DNA of 13,875 nucleotides from NCBI GenBank assembly GCA_020353135.1, contig CP070688.1, forward strand, positions 4,337,564 through 4,351,438, written 5' to 3'. This DNA is from Chloroflexota bacterium. GTDB lineage: Bacteria; Chloroflexota; Anaerolineae; Promineifilales; Promineifilaceae. The notes under the pieces were generated by a model, which had not been told where the DNA came from, ran no database searches, and saw only the letters and a list, made by a program, of their open reading frames with translations. Below are positions 5,956 to 13,382 of the stretch, in pieces. The number at the start of each line of letters is the position of its first letter. The first letter of the stretch is position 1. A program made the translations under genes and the position numbers.

Positions 5956-6723
5956 TCACGCTGGACGAGGCCTGAAATTCCCCTCCAGTAGAACGTCAGT
6001 GGCGCCGGTGTCCACGAAACCAACAGACTCGGCCAATTGGATGGAGGCGCTGTTCTCGGCGCCGACAGCGTAGAGGGGAATCCGGCCGCTGTCAAGGGTA
6101 TTCTGAACCAGGGCCGCGACCACGCTACGCCCAAAGCCCCGCCGCCGAAATGCCGGCTTCGTGTGGACATAGATCTCGGCGAACTGGGGTGATCGCCAGT
6201 TCAATCCGGCCGAAGCGGCGATTTCCGCCGATCCTACCCCGCCCGCACCGGCGGCCGAGCGCACCAGGAAACGCGGAAGACCGTTGTACGTTTCGGTTTG
6301 GGTTACCAGAATGTTGACGATGGGCTTGTACTTCTCTTGGTCCAAGACCATGATCCGCAACCGTTGCTCACCCTGTATTTCAAACAGGGCCGAGACGATT
6401 GGATAGTAGTTTTCTGGAGCGCTCACGATGACGCTTGCGCTGGCCGGGACGGCCGAACATAGCAATGATGCGGCGGATTCCGGATTGACGCCGGCGTCGG
6501 TCGGGGAATAAGGCAGCCTCATCGTGAGCAGCGGCCTGAACAGATCCATTCCAGTGCGCGACAGACACAGATATCCTTCGGCAAGCCCATCGCGGCCGGC
6601 CAGTGTGAACAGTTGAGTCTTCTCGTCGGGATGATGAAAGGCGTAGTAGGCAGCTTGAGCGTCGGCTGGACTTCGTTCGTACAGCAGCGTTCGTATTTGG
6701 CGTCTCTTCTCGGTCAGCGACAT
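5956..6723 (-). CDS. GNAT-family N-acetyltransferase
   Basis: A 255-residue protein with a GNAT acetyltransferase domain in its C-terminal half, predicted to transfer an acetyl group from acetyl-CoA to an amine. The acetyl-CoA pyrophosphate-binding motif A is RRRGFG at residues 193-198, preceded by the strand AEIYVHTKPAF and followed by the helix RSVVAALVQ. Motif B follows as YAVGAENSASIQLAESVGF at 218-236, with the usual N..S..LAE..GF pattern. The first 140 residues are not recognisable as a second GNAT domain but keep GNAT-like alternation of strands and helices, so a degenerate tandem domain is possible. The substrate is unknown. The ATG at 6721-6723 is chosen as the likely start. A TTG 18 codons upstream (6775-6777) has GAGG 3 bases before it and cannot be excluded. 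The gene is divergent from the ABC exporter and 98 bases from the cold shock gene. Confidence 0.75.
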   Translation of the reverse strand: MSLTEKRRQIRTLLYERSPADAQAAYYAFHHPDEKTQLFTLAGRDGLAEGYLCLSRTGMDLFRPLLTMRLPYSPTDAGVNPESAASLLCSAVPASASVIVSAPENYYPIVSALFEIQGEQRLRIMVLDQEKYKPIVNILVTQTETYNGLPRFLVRSAAGAGGVGSAEIAASAGLNWRSPQFAEIYVHTKPAFRRRGFGRSVVAALVQNTLDSGRIPLYAVGAENSASIQLAESVGFVDTGATDVLLEGNFRPRPA

Positions 6724-6808
6724 CGGACGCAGTTTACCCGAACCGAGGCTCGGGCGACAAGCGCCAGGGGCCAGCAATTACCTCATATATGAAGGCGCTT
6801 AGGAACGG

Positions 6809-6836
6809 TTGCCCCACAGATTCAACTCTGTACAAT
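6809..6836 (+). promoter_or_regulatory. Putative promoter of the ABC exporter operon
   Basis: TTGCCC (6809-6814) and TACAAT (6831-6836) are 16 bases apart. The transcript would start near 6843, about 33 bases before the GTG start, and include the AGGAGG ribosome binding site at 6865-6870. A reasonable but not perfect match. Confidence 0.5.
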
Positions 6837-6875
6837 TAAACGCTTGTCTGCGCTTCGACGGCGCAGGAGGACAGT

Positions 6876-8663
6876 GTGGATCTTCGCTCAGGCATATACC
6901 GGCGACTGCTTGGCTACCTTGGACCCTATCGGAAGCAAGCAGCATTCGCCTACACCTCAATGATCCTGACCACGTTCCTAAACCTGGCCATCCCCCAGAT
7001 CATCGCGTCGGCAATCGATCTCGGACTTTCAACTGGAGAGGTCTCTTCATTATATTCGGCGGCGGCCATAATCCTGGCCATTGGCGCAGTGAGGGCCGTG
7101 GCCGGGTATGGCCAACGCTACTTTGGGGAATGGCTAACCCATCGTGTGGCTTACGATCTGCGCAACGACTACTACGATCAGGTCCAGCGCCAACCCTTCG
7201 AGTTCCACGATCGGGCACAGACGGGGGACCTGATGAGCCGGGCGACAAGCGACATCTCTGAGACCGAGCGATTTGTGGGCATCGGTTTGATGGATCTGCT
7301 GGCCACTATTCTGTTGTTGGTTGGCGTCGTCGTCGCCATGTTCCTGGAGAATGCCCGCCTAGCGCTACTGGCCTTGATACCGTTGCCGATCCTGGTTGGC
7401 GCGACGATCCGATTTGGCGGCCGAATTCGACCGCGGTTCAAGAGTATTCAGGAGCAAATCGCCGTTTTGTCGACGACCATGCAGGAAAGTCTAACGGGCA
7501 TACGGGTCGTCAAGGCCTTCGCCCGCGAACCCTACGAGCTGCATAAATTTGACCGTGAGAACGATAGATGGTTCCGTCGGCGACATCGCGTGATCAGGAT
7601 GTGGGCTAACAACTGGCCGTTCTTCTCTTTCACATTATCGATAAGTGTCTTTCTGCTGTTGTGGTTCGGCGGACCACAAGCGCTGGCCGGTACGATTACA
7701 GTAGGGACGCTTTTTGTCATGGTTTCCTACGTGCTTATGTTGAACGGTCCGGTACAGCGCCTTGGCTTCCTGGTGAACCTGGCGGCAACAGCCAGCGCCA
7801 GCGCCGGCCGCGTATTCGAAATCATCGACCAGCCGTCTGAAGTGGTCGACGCGCCTGACGGCCAGTACCTCGATCACATTGAAGGCGCAGTCGAGTTTGA
7901 GAGTGTGGCATTCGCCTACCGGGCTGACAGTCCAGTGCTGAATGGGATCTCTTTCAAGGTGAACCCTGGGCAGACAATTGCCTTGATGGGGCCGACCGGA
8001 TCGGGGAAATCGACGATAACCAGCCTGGTCGCTCGTTTCTATGACCCAAGTCAAGGCGCTGTGCTCGTCGAAGAGGTGGACACGCGCGACTGGCAACTGG
8101 CCGCCCTGCGACGCCATATCGGCATAGTCCTGCAAGATTCCTTTCTTTTCAGTGCTTCTATAGCGGAAAACATCGCCTATGGTCGACCATCCGCGAGCCA
8201 AGATGAAATCATAGTAGCTGCAAAAGCCGCAAGAGCGCATGGTTTCATCAGCACGTTTCAGGATGGCTATGAAACGCAGGTAGGAGAGCGGGGCGTTACT
8301 CTGAGCGGTGGGCAAAAGCAGCGAATCGCCATCGCTCGTGCTCTATTGACCGATCCACGAATCTTGATTCTGGATGATTCGACCAGCAGCGTAGATACGG
8401 AAACGGAGCATTTGATACAGCAAGCCCTGAACGTCCTCATGGAGGGACGGACGACTTTTGTCATCGCTCAGCGGTTATTAACCTTGAAGAATGCAGATCT
8501 CATCCTTGTATTGCAGGATGGCAAGATAGCGCAACGCGGATTGCACGAGGAGTTGTTGGCTGCCGGTGGCCTCTACAAAGAGATATATGACATTCAGTTG
8601 AAGGACCAAGAGGAATTCGCCCGGCTACAGGATCGTCCGAAATTAGCGGAGGATGCCGGTTAA
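6876..8663 (+). CDS. Heterodimeric ABC exporter, subunit with degenerate ATPase site
   Basis: A 595-residue half-transporter: a six-helix exporter-type membrane domain (about residues 20-310) fused to an ATP-binding domain (about 338-575). Walker A is GPTGSGKST at 372-380, the Q-loop Gln is Q420, the signature LSGGQ at 476-480 is canonical, and Walker B is ILILD at 496-500. Two key residues are altered: the catalytic Glu after Walker B is Asp (D501), and the H-loop His is Gln (Q532 in VIAQRL). This is the pattern of the non-hydrolysing member of heterodimeric exporters such as TM287/288 and LmrCD. The GTG start at 6876 is supported by AGGAGG 5 bases upstream. It overlaps the next gene by up to 11 bases. 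The pair probably exports a hydrophobic compound, drug or lipid; the substrate cannot be read from sequence. Confidence 0.93.
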   Translation: MDLRSGIYRRLLGYLGPYRKQAAFAYTSMILTTFLNLAIPQIIASAIDLGLSTGEVSSLYSAAAIILAIGAVRAVAGYGQRYFGEWLTHRVAYDLRNDYYDQVQRQPFEFHDRAQTGDLMSRATSDISETERFVGIGLMDLLATILLLVGVVVAMFLENARLALLALIPLPILVGATIRFGGRIRPRFKSIQEQIAVLSTTMQESLTGIRVVKAFAREPYELHKFDRENDRWFRRRHRVIRMWANNWPFFSFTLSISVFLLLWFGGPQALAGTITVGTLFVMVSYVLMLNGPVQRLGFLVNLAATASASAGRVFEIIDQPSEVVDAPDGQYLDHIEGAVEFESVAFAYRADSPVLNGISFKVNPGQTIALMGPTGSGKSTITSLVARFYDPSQGAVLVEEVDTRDWQLAALRRHIGIVLQDSFLFSASIAENIAYGRPSASQDEIIVAAKAARAHGFISTFQDGYETQVGERGVTLSGGQKQRIAIARALLTDPRILILDDSTSSVDTETEHLIQQALNVLMEGRTTFVIAQRLLTLKNADLILVLQDGKIAQRGLHEELLAAGGLYKEIYDIQLKDQEEFARLQDRPKLAEDAG

Positions 8664-10641
8664 TGATCACCGAGATGTTGCAGCATGGATCGAGCCCTCA
8701 GAGCGGCGAAGACGCCGGAAGGCTAGCGGCACTATGAGCGACGGTCACCGCCTGACTGGCAGCCGATCGGCCGATGGCCGGGAATTGCGACAGCGTCCAG
8801 AAGATGAGGTTCGCAGCCAGGAACAGTTGGTCGAAGAACGATTCAGCCATCTGCTAGATGAAGAAGACGACGACACGCTAGGCAAAGCCTATGACGGCCG
8901 GCTGGTGCGCCGGCTCTTGTCGCAGACCAAGCCCTACAAGGGTCGACTGGCAGTTGCCATCGTGCTGATGATCGCGACCTCGCTATTAAGCATCGCCGGT
9001 CCATGGATCATTGGCAAGGCTATTGACGAGGGTGTAGAGGCCGGAGATCTTGGCCGGTTGCGTTATTGGTCGATCCTTTTCCTACTTTTCGCCGTCGGCG
9101 AGTGGTTGAGCAATCGCCAACGGATCGCCATCATGGCCTATGTGGGTACCAAGGTGGTGGCCGACATTCGCAGCGAGCTCTTCCGGCACCTGCAGTCGCT
9201 GTCACTGAGTTTCTATAATCGTTACAGCGTCGGCCGGTTGATGAGCCGCCTGATCAGCGATGTAGGGGTCATGCAGGACTTCATAACCTGGTCGCTGACG
9301 GGTCTGTTCCGTTCATTCTTCATGCTGGCCGGTATCGTCGTCGTCATGGTTAGCATGAATTGGCGACTGGCCCTGCTCACTTTTGCGGTTCTGCCTCTGA
9401 TGGCGATATTGACAAATTACTGGCGCGTGCGGGTCAGGGATGCTTACCGGATAACAAGGCGGCGCTTATCACTCATCAACGGTTACCTGAATGAATCGAT
9501 CTCGGGCATCCGGGTAACAAAGAGCTTCGCCCGCGAGTCGGAAAATTACGCCCACTTCGAGAGTCTCAATCACTCCTACTATAGCGCCAATATCCGCGCA
9601 TCACGCCTTTCGGCCCTTTTCTTTCCTGGCGTTGATTTCATAGGCGCTATCGCTACGGCCGTGGTCGTCGCCGTAGGTGGATGGCTGGTGCTTAATGACT
9701 CGCTGACCGCCGGTGTCCTGGTGGCCTTTGTTCTCTATGTGCAGCGCTTCTTCGAGCCAATCCGCGAGCTGGCTCAGCGCTACAATACTTTTCAAGCGAC
9801 TATGGCCGCCGGCGAGCGCATCTACGAATTGCTAGACACCATACCCGATCTCGTGGATTCGCAAGGAGCGGGCTTGCTGCCGGTCATAGAAGGGACCGTG
9901 GAGTTTGACCAGGTTTCGTTTAGCTACACAGAAGGCGAACCGGTGCTACATGGCATTGATTTGAAAGTTGAGTCTGGAAAGCGAGTCGCGCTTGTTGGCG
10001 AGACCGGGGCTGGCAAGAGCACCATTATTCGCTTGTTGGTACGGTTGTTTGACGTCACCGAAGGCGCCATTCGAATCGACGGCACGGATATCAGGCAGGT
10101 AACGCGGGCGAGTCTGCGCTCGCAACTAGGCATCGTTTTACAGGACACGTTTCTGTTCGGAGGTACGATCCGCGACAATATTCGCTATGGTCACCTGGAA
10201 GCGTCTGAAGAGCAAGTCGTCGCCGCGGCCAAGGCGGTCGGCGCCCATGAGTTCATCACCAGGATGCAGGACGGTTACGAGACAGAGGTCGGCGAAGCCG
10301 GGGTTAACCTGAGCGTGGGCCAGCGACAGATCATCTCGTTTGCCAGGGCGCTACTAGCCGATCCGCGGATATTGATCCTGGATGAAGCGACGAGCAGTGT
10401 TGACACGACGACCGAGAAGCAGATCGAGTGGGCCCTGGCCCAACTCATGGAAGGCCGCACTAGCTTTGTGATCGCTCATCGTCTGAGCACCATCGCCGGC
10501 GCAGACAGGATCGTGGTGCTTGACGGCGGCCGTATTGTGGAGCTGGGCACTCACCAGGAGCTGCTGGCTAAGAAAGGTCGTTATTACAAGCTCTATACCA
10601 TGCAGTGGGCCCAGGGCGGGGCAGCATTTGTCAACCTCTGA
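8653..10641 (+). CDS. Heterodimeric ABC exporter, catalytic-site subunit
   Basis: A 662-residue half-transporter with six membrane helices (about 98-375) and an ATP-binding domain (about 415-645). Walker A is GETGAGKST at 449-457, Walker B ILILDE at 573-578 with catalytic E578, and the H-loop His is H609 in VIAHRLS. The signature is LSVGQ at 553-557 instead of LSGGQ. In a heterodimer this off-consensus signature would face the degenerate Walker B of the partner, while its intact Walker site faces the partner's LSGGQ, giving one working ATPase site. The first 80 residues are a polar, first basic then acidic, extension absent from the partner. The start is uncertain: ATG 8653 overlaps the previous stop but has GGAGG directly against it, while ATG 8734 (residue 28) has GGAAGG 11 bases upstream. 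Either keeps the full transporter. Confidence 0.93.
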   Translation: MPVNDHRDVAAWIEPSERRRRRKASGTMSDGHRLTGSRSADGRELRQRPEDEVRSQEQLVEERFSHLLDEEDDDTLGKAYDGRLVRRLLSQTKPYKGRLAVAIVLMIATSLLSIAGPWIIGKAIDEGVEAGDLGRLRYWSILFLLFAVGEWLSNRQRIAIMAYVGTKVVADIRSELFRHLQSLSLSFYNRYSVGRLMSRLISDVGVMQDFITWSLTGLFRSFFMLAGIVVVMVSMNWRLALLTFAVLPLMAILTNYWRVRVRDAYRITRRRLSLINGYLNESISGIRVTKSFARESENYAHFESLNHSYYSANIRASRLSALFFPGVDFIGAIATAVVVAVGGWLVLNDSLTAGVLVAFVLYVQRFFEPIRELAQRYNTFQATMAAGERIYELLDTIPDLVDSQGAGLLPVIEGTVEFDQVSFSYTEGEPVLHGIDLKVESGKRVALVGETGAGKSTIIRLLVRLFDVTEGAIRIDGTDIRQVTRASLRSQLGIVLQDTFLFGGTIRDNIRYGHLEASEEQVVAAAKAVGAHEFITRMQDGYETEVGEAGVNLSVGQRQIISFARALLADPRILILDEATSSVDTTTEKQIEWALAQLMEGRTSFVIAHRLSTIAGADRIVVLDGGRIVELGTHQELLAKKGRYYKLYTMQWAQGGAAFVNL

Positions 10642-10683
10642 GCCGCCTTGTGTCCCTTTGAGCCGGCGGACGAATCCCCTTTA

Positions 10684-11784
10684 TCAATCGCCGAAAGAAA
10701 TACCCAAGTCACGGGCGGTCAAGATGGTATCACCGTCCAGGGGAACACGTTTCATTCGCCTGGTTGCCTGATCGAGCGGCACATAGCGAACAGTGGGCGG
10801 ATCGAGCGCGACCATGACATTGGCCTGTCCGTGGTCGAGGGCTCGCACGGCCGCCGCCCCGAACCGTAGCGCGAGCAGCCGGTCGAAAGATGATGGCTTA
10901 CCGCCACGCAGCAGGTGACCTAGCACAACGCATCGGGCCTCCTGGCCCGTCATTTCTCCCAATTCGTCGGCGACTCGCTGGCCAATCCCGCCCAGGCGCT
11001 CTGCGCGGCCGACTTCCTGGGCCATTACGATATGCTGACCGCCGCTAGAAAAGGCGCCTTCGGCCACGACAACTAGGGCGAAGCGGTGGCCGCGACCGGC
11101 CCGCTGGCGTATCTTCTCGGCCACCCGCTTGAGATTATAGGGAATCTCCGGGATCAGGATCGCGTCAGCCGTGGCAGAAATGCCGGCGTTGAGAGCTATC
11201 CAGCCGGCGTAGCGGCCCATTACCTCAACGACCAGAATTCGCTGATGGGCCTCGGCCGTCGAATGGAGGCGGTCGATACATTCAACTGCGAAATCGACGG
11301 CCGTGTCGAAGCCAAAGGTCACCAGGGTTCCGCTCAGGTCGTTGTCGATAGTTTTCGGAACGCCGACAATGCGCACTCCTTTCTGCGACAGGGAATGAGC
11401 GATGGCCATTGAGCCATCTCCACCAACGGCGATCAGAGCGTCTATCCCATGCTCTTTGAAGGATGCGACCAGATCATCGGAGCGATCAATTTCGACGATT
11501 TCGCCGGACGAACTGAGCATCGGCATCTTGAATGGATGGCCCTTGTTCGTTGTGCCCAAGATCGTGCCGCCCAGATGAGTGATTCCACGAACGCTCTCAC
11601 GTCCCAGAGGAACCAGGCCGCCTTCCGGATATTGCTCAGGCAACAGCAGCCCGTTGTAGCCATCGCGAATTCCGAAACACTCCCAGCCCCGTTGAATCGC
11701 GGCTACCACAGCTGCTCGAATAACTGCATTGAGGCCCGGGGCATCCCCTCCACCGGTGTTGATCGCAATACGCATTATAGTCAT
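10684..11784 (-). CDS. pfkA: 6-phosphofructokinase (PKTIDND type, probably ATP-dependent)
   Basis: A 366-residue cytoplasmic glycolytic enzyme that phosphorylates fructose 6-phosphate to the 1,6-bisphosphate. Motifs in order: the phosphate-donor loop TGGGDAPGLNAVIRA at residues 10-24, GGDGS at 121-125, PKTIDND at 143-149 with the catalytic Asp D147, MGRYAGW at 189-195 for the sugar phosphate, and LGHLLRGGKPSSFDR at 288-302. Gly at position 124 (GGDGS) fits ATP as donor, whereas Lys144 before TIDND is shared with pyrophosphate-dependent enzymes; this mix is typical of the group III family found in actinobacteria and others. ATP use is therefore likely but not certain. The ATG at 11782-11784 is favoured by GGAG 8 bases upstream; a second ATG three codons later is too far from it. 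The gene is divergent from the methyltransferase and convergent with the exporter. Confidence 0.92.
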   Translation of the reverse strand: MTIMRIAINTGGGDAPGLNAVIRAAVVAAIQRGWECFGIRDGYNGLLLPEQYPEGGLVPLGRESVRGITHLGGTILGTTNKGHPFKMPMLSSSGEIVEIDRSDDLVASFKEHGIDALIAVGGDGSMAIAHSLSQKGVRIVGVPKTIDNDLSGTLVTFGFDTAVDFAVECIDRLHSTAEAHQRILVVEVMGRYAGWIALNAGISATADAILIPEIPYNLKRVAEKIRQRAGRGHRFALVVVAEGAFSSGGQHIVMAQEVGRAERLGGIGQRVADELGEMTGQEARCVVLGHLLRGGKPSSFDRLLALRFGAAAVRALDHGQANVMVALDPPTVRYVPLDQATRRMKRVPLDGDTILTARDLGISFGD

Positions 11785-11838
11785 CGTTTTAACTCCGAAA
11801 CATGGATTTTGTCTTGCTACCGACCTTGATCAAAATCT

Positions 11839-11848
11839 AGTATACAAT
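11839..11848. promoter_or_regulatory. Overlapping divergent -10 boxes between pfkA and the methyltransferase gene
   Basis: A GTATAC palindrome at 11840-11845 gives TATACT on the minus strand (11839-11844, towards pfkA) and TACAAT on the plus strand (11843-11848, towards the methyltransferase). Starts would lie about 40-50 bases before each gene. No good -35 box was found at 16-18 bases for either, so both calls rest on the -10 match and position. Confidence 0.35.
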
Positions 11849-11886
11849 GGACGCAACGTCAGCGCCGCAGAAACGGAGTTTGAACC

Positions 11887-12618
11887 GTGAGTAACCCTGA
11901 ACAGCAATCCAAGGGAAGTCACTTGGCTCGCCGCGCGTGGCGCTGGCTGGTGGGTCTGGGATTTCATCTGCTCTACAACGAGATGGCCTGGGCCTATGAT
12001 GGCGTGAGCAGGCTGGTATCTAGAGGACAGTGGCAGGCCTGGCAAAGTGCAGCGATACCACACCTCAACGGCCATCGGATACTGGAGTTGGCCCATGGAC
12101 CGGGGCACATGTTGCTGGCGCTGGAAGCGGCTGGTTATCAAGTCACCGGCCTTGATCTTTCCCCGGCAATGGGGCGTATAGCCGGCAGGAGAATTCGGCG
12201 GGCCGAGAGACGGGCCGTGCTGGTGCGAGGTCGAGCCCAAAATCTGCCGTTCGCCTCGGGAGCCTTTGATTCAGTGCTGACCACGTTTCCAACGGAATTC
12301 CTGGTCGAGCAGGCGACTATCGAGGCCGTCTTCCGGGTTCTGTGCGCCGGAGGCCGCCTAGTGGTCGTTCCTCAAGCGCGATTGGCCGGCGGTGGACTCA
12401 GTAGTTTGGTCGAGTGGTTATATACGATAACAGGGCAGCGGCCGCAAGAGCTGGGTGATACGAACGGAGGTTTCTGGCAGGTGATTCATGAACGCTTCAG
12501 CGCGGCCGGCTTTGAGACAACATTGGAGGCCGCTAAGTTCGAAACAAGCGAGGTCATCGTCGTAGTTGCCGAGAAGCCTTTGGAGGTCGACAGACGGGCG
12601 ATCTTCGTAACGCGATAG
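11887..12618 (+). CDS. Class I SAM-dependent methyltransferase
   Basis: A 243-residue methyltransferase of the UbiE/Methyltransf_11 type. The SAM-binding motif I is ILELAHGPGH at residues 65-74, followed by the second strand ending in D90 (VTGLDLSPAM), which would bind the ribose hydroxyls. A region of motif II/III character is AQNLPFASGAFDSVLTTFP at 117-135, and the post-motif block LCAGGRLVVVPQ at 152-163 matches the usual strand 5. The histidine in HGPGH where most enzymes have CGTG is a common variant. A 60-residue N-terminal helical part with aromatic residues (WRWLVGLGFHLLY) may contact membrane or substrate. The GTG start at 11887 has GGAG 8 bases upstream. Substrate is unknown; small lipid or quinone-type molecules are common in this family, and a menaquinone role would only be a guess. 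Confidence 0.82.
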   Translation: MSNPEQQSKGSHLARRAWRWLVGLGFHLLYNEMAWAYDGVSRLVSRGQWQAWQSAAIPHLNGHRILELAHGPGHMLLALEAAGYQVTGLDLSPAMGRIAGRRIRRAERRAVLVRGRAQNLPFASGAFDSVLTTFPTEFLVEQATIEAVFRVLCAGGRLVVVPQARLAGGGLSSLVEWLYTITGQRPQELGDTNGGFWQVIHERFSAAGFETTLEAAKFETSEVIVVVAEKPLEVDRRAIFVTR

Positions 12619-12633
12619 CCTTCAAATTAAAGC

Positions 12634-12669
12634 TATAATGGCTTGCCGTTGGTCTGGAGAACCAGGACC
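12634..12669 (+). promoter_or_regulatory. TATAAT box followed by a stem-loop upstream of lspA
   Basis: A perfect TATAAT lies at 12634-12639, 16 bases after the methyltransferase stop codon, without a good -35. Shortly after, GGTCTGG (12651-12657) pairs with CCAGGACC (12662-12669) around an AGAA loop with one bulged G. There is no T tract, so this is not a classic terminator. It could be the leader of a second, longer lspA transcript or a small RNA. Weak evidence. Confidence 0.3.
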
Positions 12670-12710
12670 CCACGTTGGTTCGACGACCTTGCCGAGTTGC
12701 GGCGTTGGTT
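12647..12710 (+). repeat. Three direct copies of CGTTGGT upstream of lspA
   Basis: CGTTGGT occurs at 12647-12653, 12673-12679 and 12703-12709, at spacings of 26 and 30 bases; the last two continue as CGTTGGTTC. The third copy contains the TTGGTT -35 hexamer of the lspA promoter. Spacing near three helical turns would place the copies on about the same DNA face. Could be operator half-sites or chance. Confidence 0.35.
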
Positions 12711-12733
12711 CAATAGGTTCGCAATGGTACAAT
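12705..12733 (+). promoter_or_regulatory. Promoter of lspA, probable leaderless transcript
   Basis: TTGGTT (12705-12710) and TACAAT (12728-12733) are exactly 17 bases apart. The lspA ATG at 12741 lies 7 bases after the -10 box, which is where transcription should start, and no ribosome binding site precedes it. The mRNA would therefore begin at or next to the start codon. Confidence 0.65.
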
Positions 12734-12740
12734 TTGTCTT

Positions 12741-13382
12741 ATGAGTGAAGAACCAACCAGCATCGCAACAGAGGACGGCACGCAGGGCGACGCAGGGCCG
12801 CCGGCTCACAAAGAAAAGGCTTCCTGGCAGGAGCGGGGCATCGTCTTTCTGGTGATGGGTCTGGTGCTCCTGGCGGATCATCTGAGCAAGGTTTACGTCG
12901 AATCGCGCCTGCCGCTTAACAACACCTGGGCGCCTTTTCCAGAATGGGAGTCGCTGTTCCGCATCACCCATGTCAGCAATACTGGCGCCGCTTTCGGCCT
13001 GTTCCGCAGCGGTAATCTGGTCCTGTCGATTGTGGCCGTTGTCGTTTCAATCGTGATAATCCTCTACAATCGCTACTTGCCAGCGCACATGTATTGGTAC
13101 CGTCTGGCACTCGGCTTGCAATTGGGTGGGGCGCTCGGTAACTTGCTCAGCCGGGTTCGTGTTGGGCATGTCACAGATTTTCTTGATTTCGGCCCGGTGC
13201 CTGTGTTTAATGTGGCCGACATGAGCATCGTGACAGGTACTATTCTGCTCGGCTTTCTGATGCTTTTTGACCAGCCGCGGCGAGAAGATGATTCAGAAGC
13301 GCTGGACGATGGCGGGACGAGCGAGGAGGAGCGGCCGACTGAGGATACGGCCGAGGATCAAAGCCTGTTGCTAAATGAGTGA
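12741..13382 (+). CDS. lspA: Lipoprotein signal peptidase (signal peptidase II)
   Basis: A 213-residue inner-membrane aspartic protease that cuts the signal peptide from diacylglyceryl-modified prolipoproteins. Four membrane spans are visible at about 33-50, 92-109, 120-138 and 160-176. Conserved family blocks are present: ADHLSK at 45-50, NTGAAFGLF at 80-88, GGALGNLLSRVRVGHVTDFLDF at 129-150 and FNVADMSI at 156-163. The catalytic aspartates are D146 and D160. A 30-residue polar N-terminal extension and a strongly acidic C-terminal tail (about 180-213, rich in Asp and Glu) make it longer than the usual 160-170 residues. Transcription appears leaderless. The stop overlaps the next start by 8 bases (ATGAGTGA), so the pseudouridine synthase is translationally coupled; this lspA-rlu order is common in bacteria. 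Confidence 0.95.
   Translation: MSEEPTSIATEDGTQGDAGPPAHKEKASWQERGIVFLVMGLVLLADHLSKVYVESRLPLNNTWAPFPEWESLFRITHVSNTGAAFGLFRSGNLVLSIVAVVVSIVIILYNRYLPAHMYWYRLALGLQLGGALGNLLSRVRVGHVTDFLDFGPVPVFNVADMSIVTGTILLGFLMLFDQPRREDDSEALDDGGTSEEERPTEDTAEDQSLLLNE

Noticed and set aside
7635..8315. Minus-strand open frame of 226 residues inside the first ABC gene
   Set aside because: It lies opposite the Walker A, Q-loop and signature motifs of an intact ABC transporter and has no recognisable domain.
6876..8663. Idea that the Walker B and H-loop changes make the first ABC gene a decaying pseudogene
   Set aside because: The frame is full length, other motifs are intact, and the partner carries the matching signature change, which fits a working asymmetric heterodimer.
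10642..10683. Possible bidirectional terminator between the exporter and pfkA
   Set aside because: CCGCC and GGCGG can pair across about 18 bases, but the stem is short and no T run follows on either strand.
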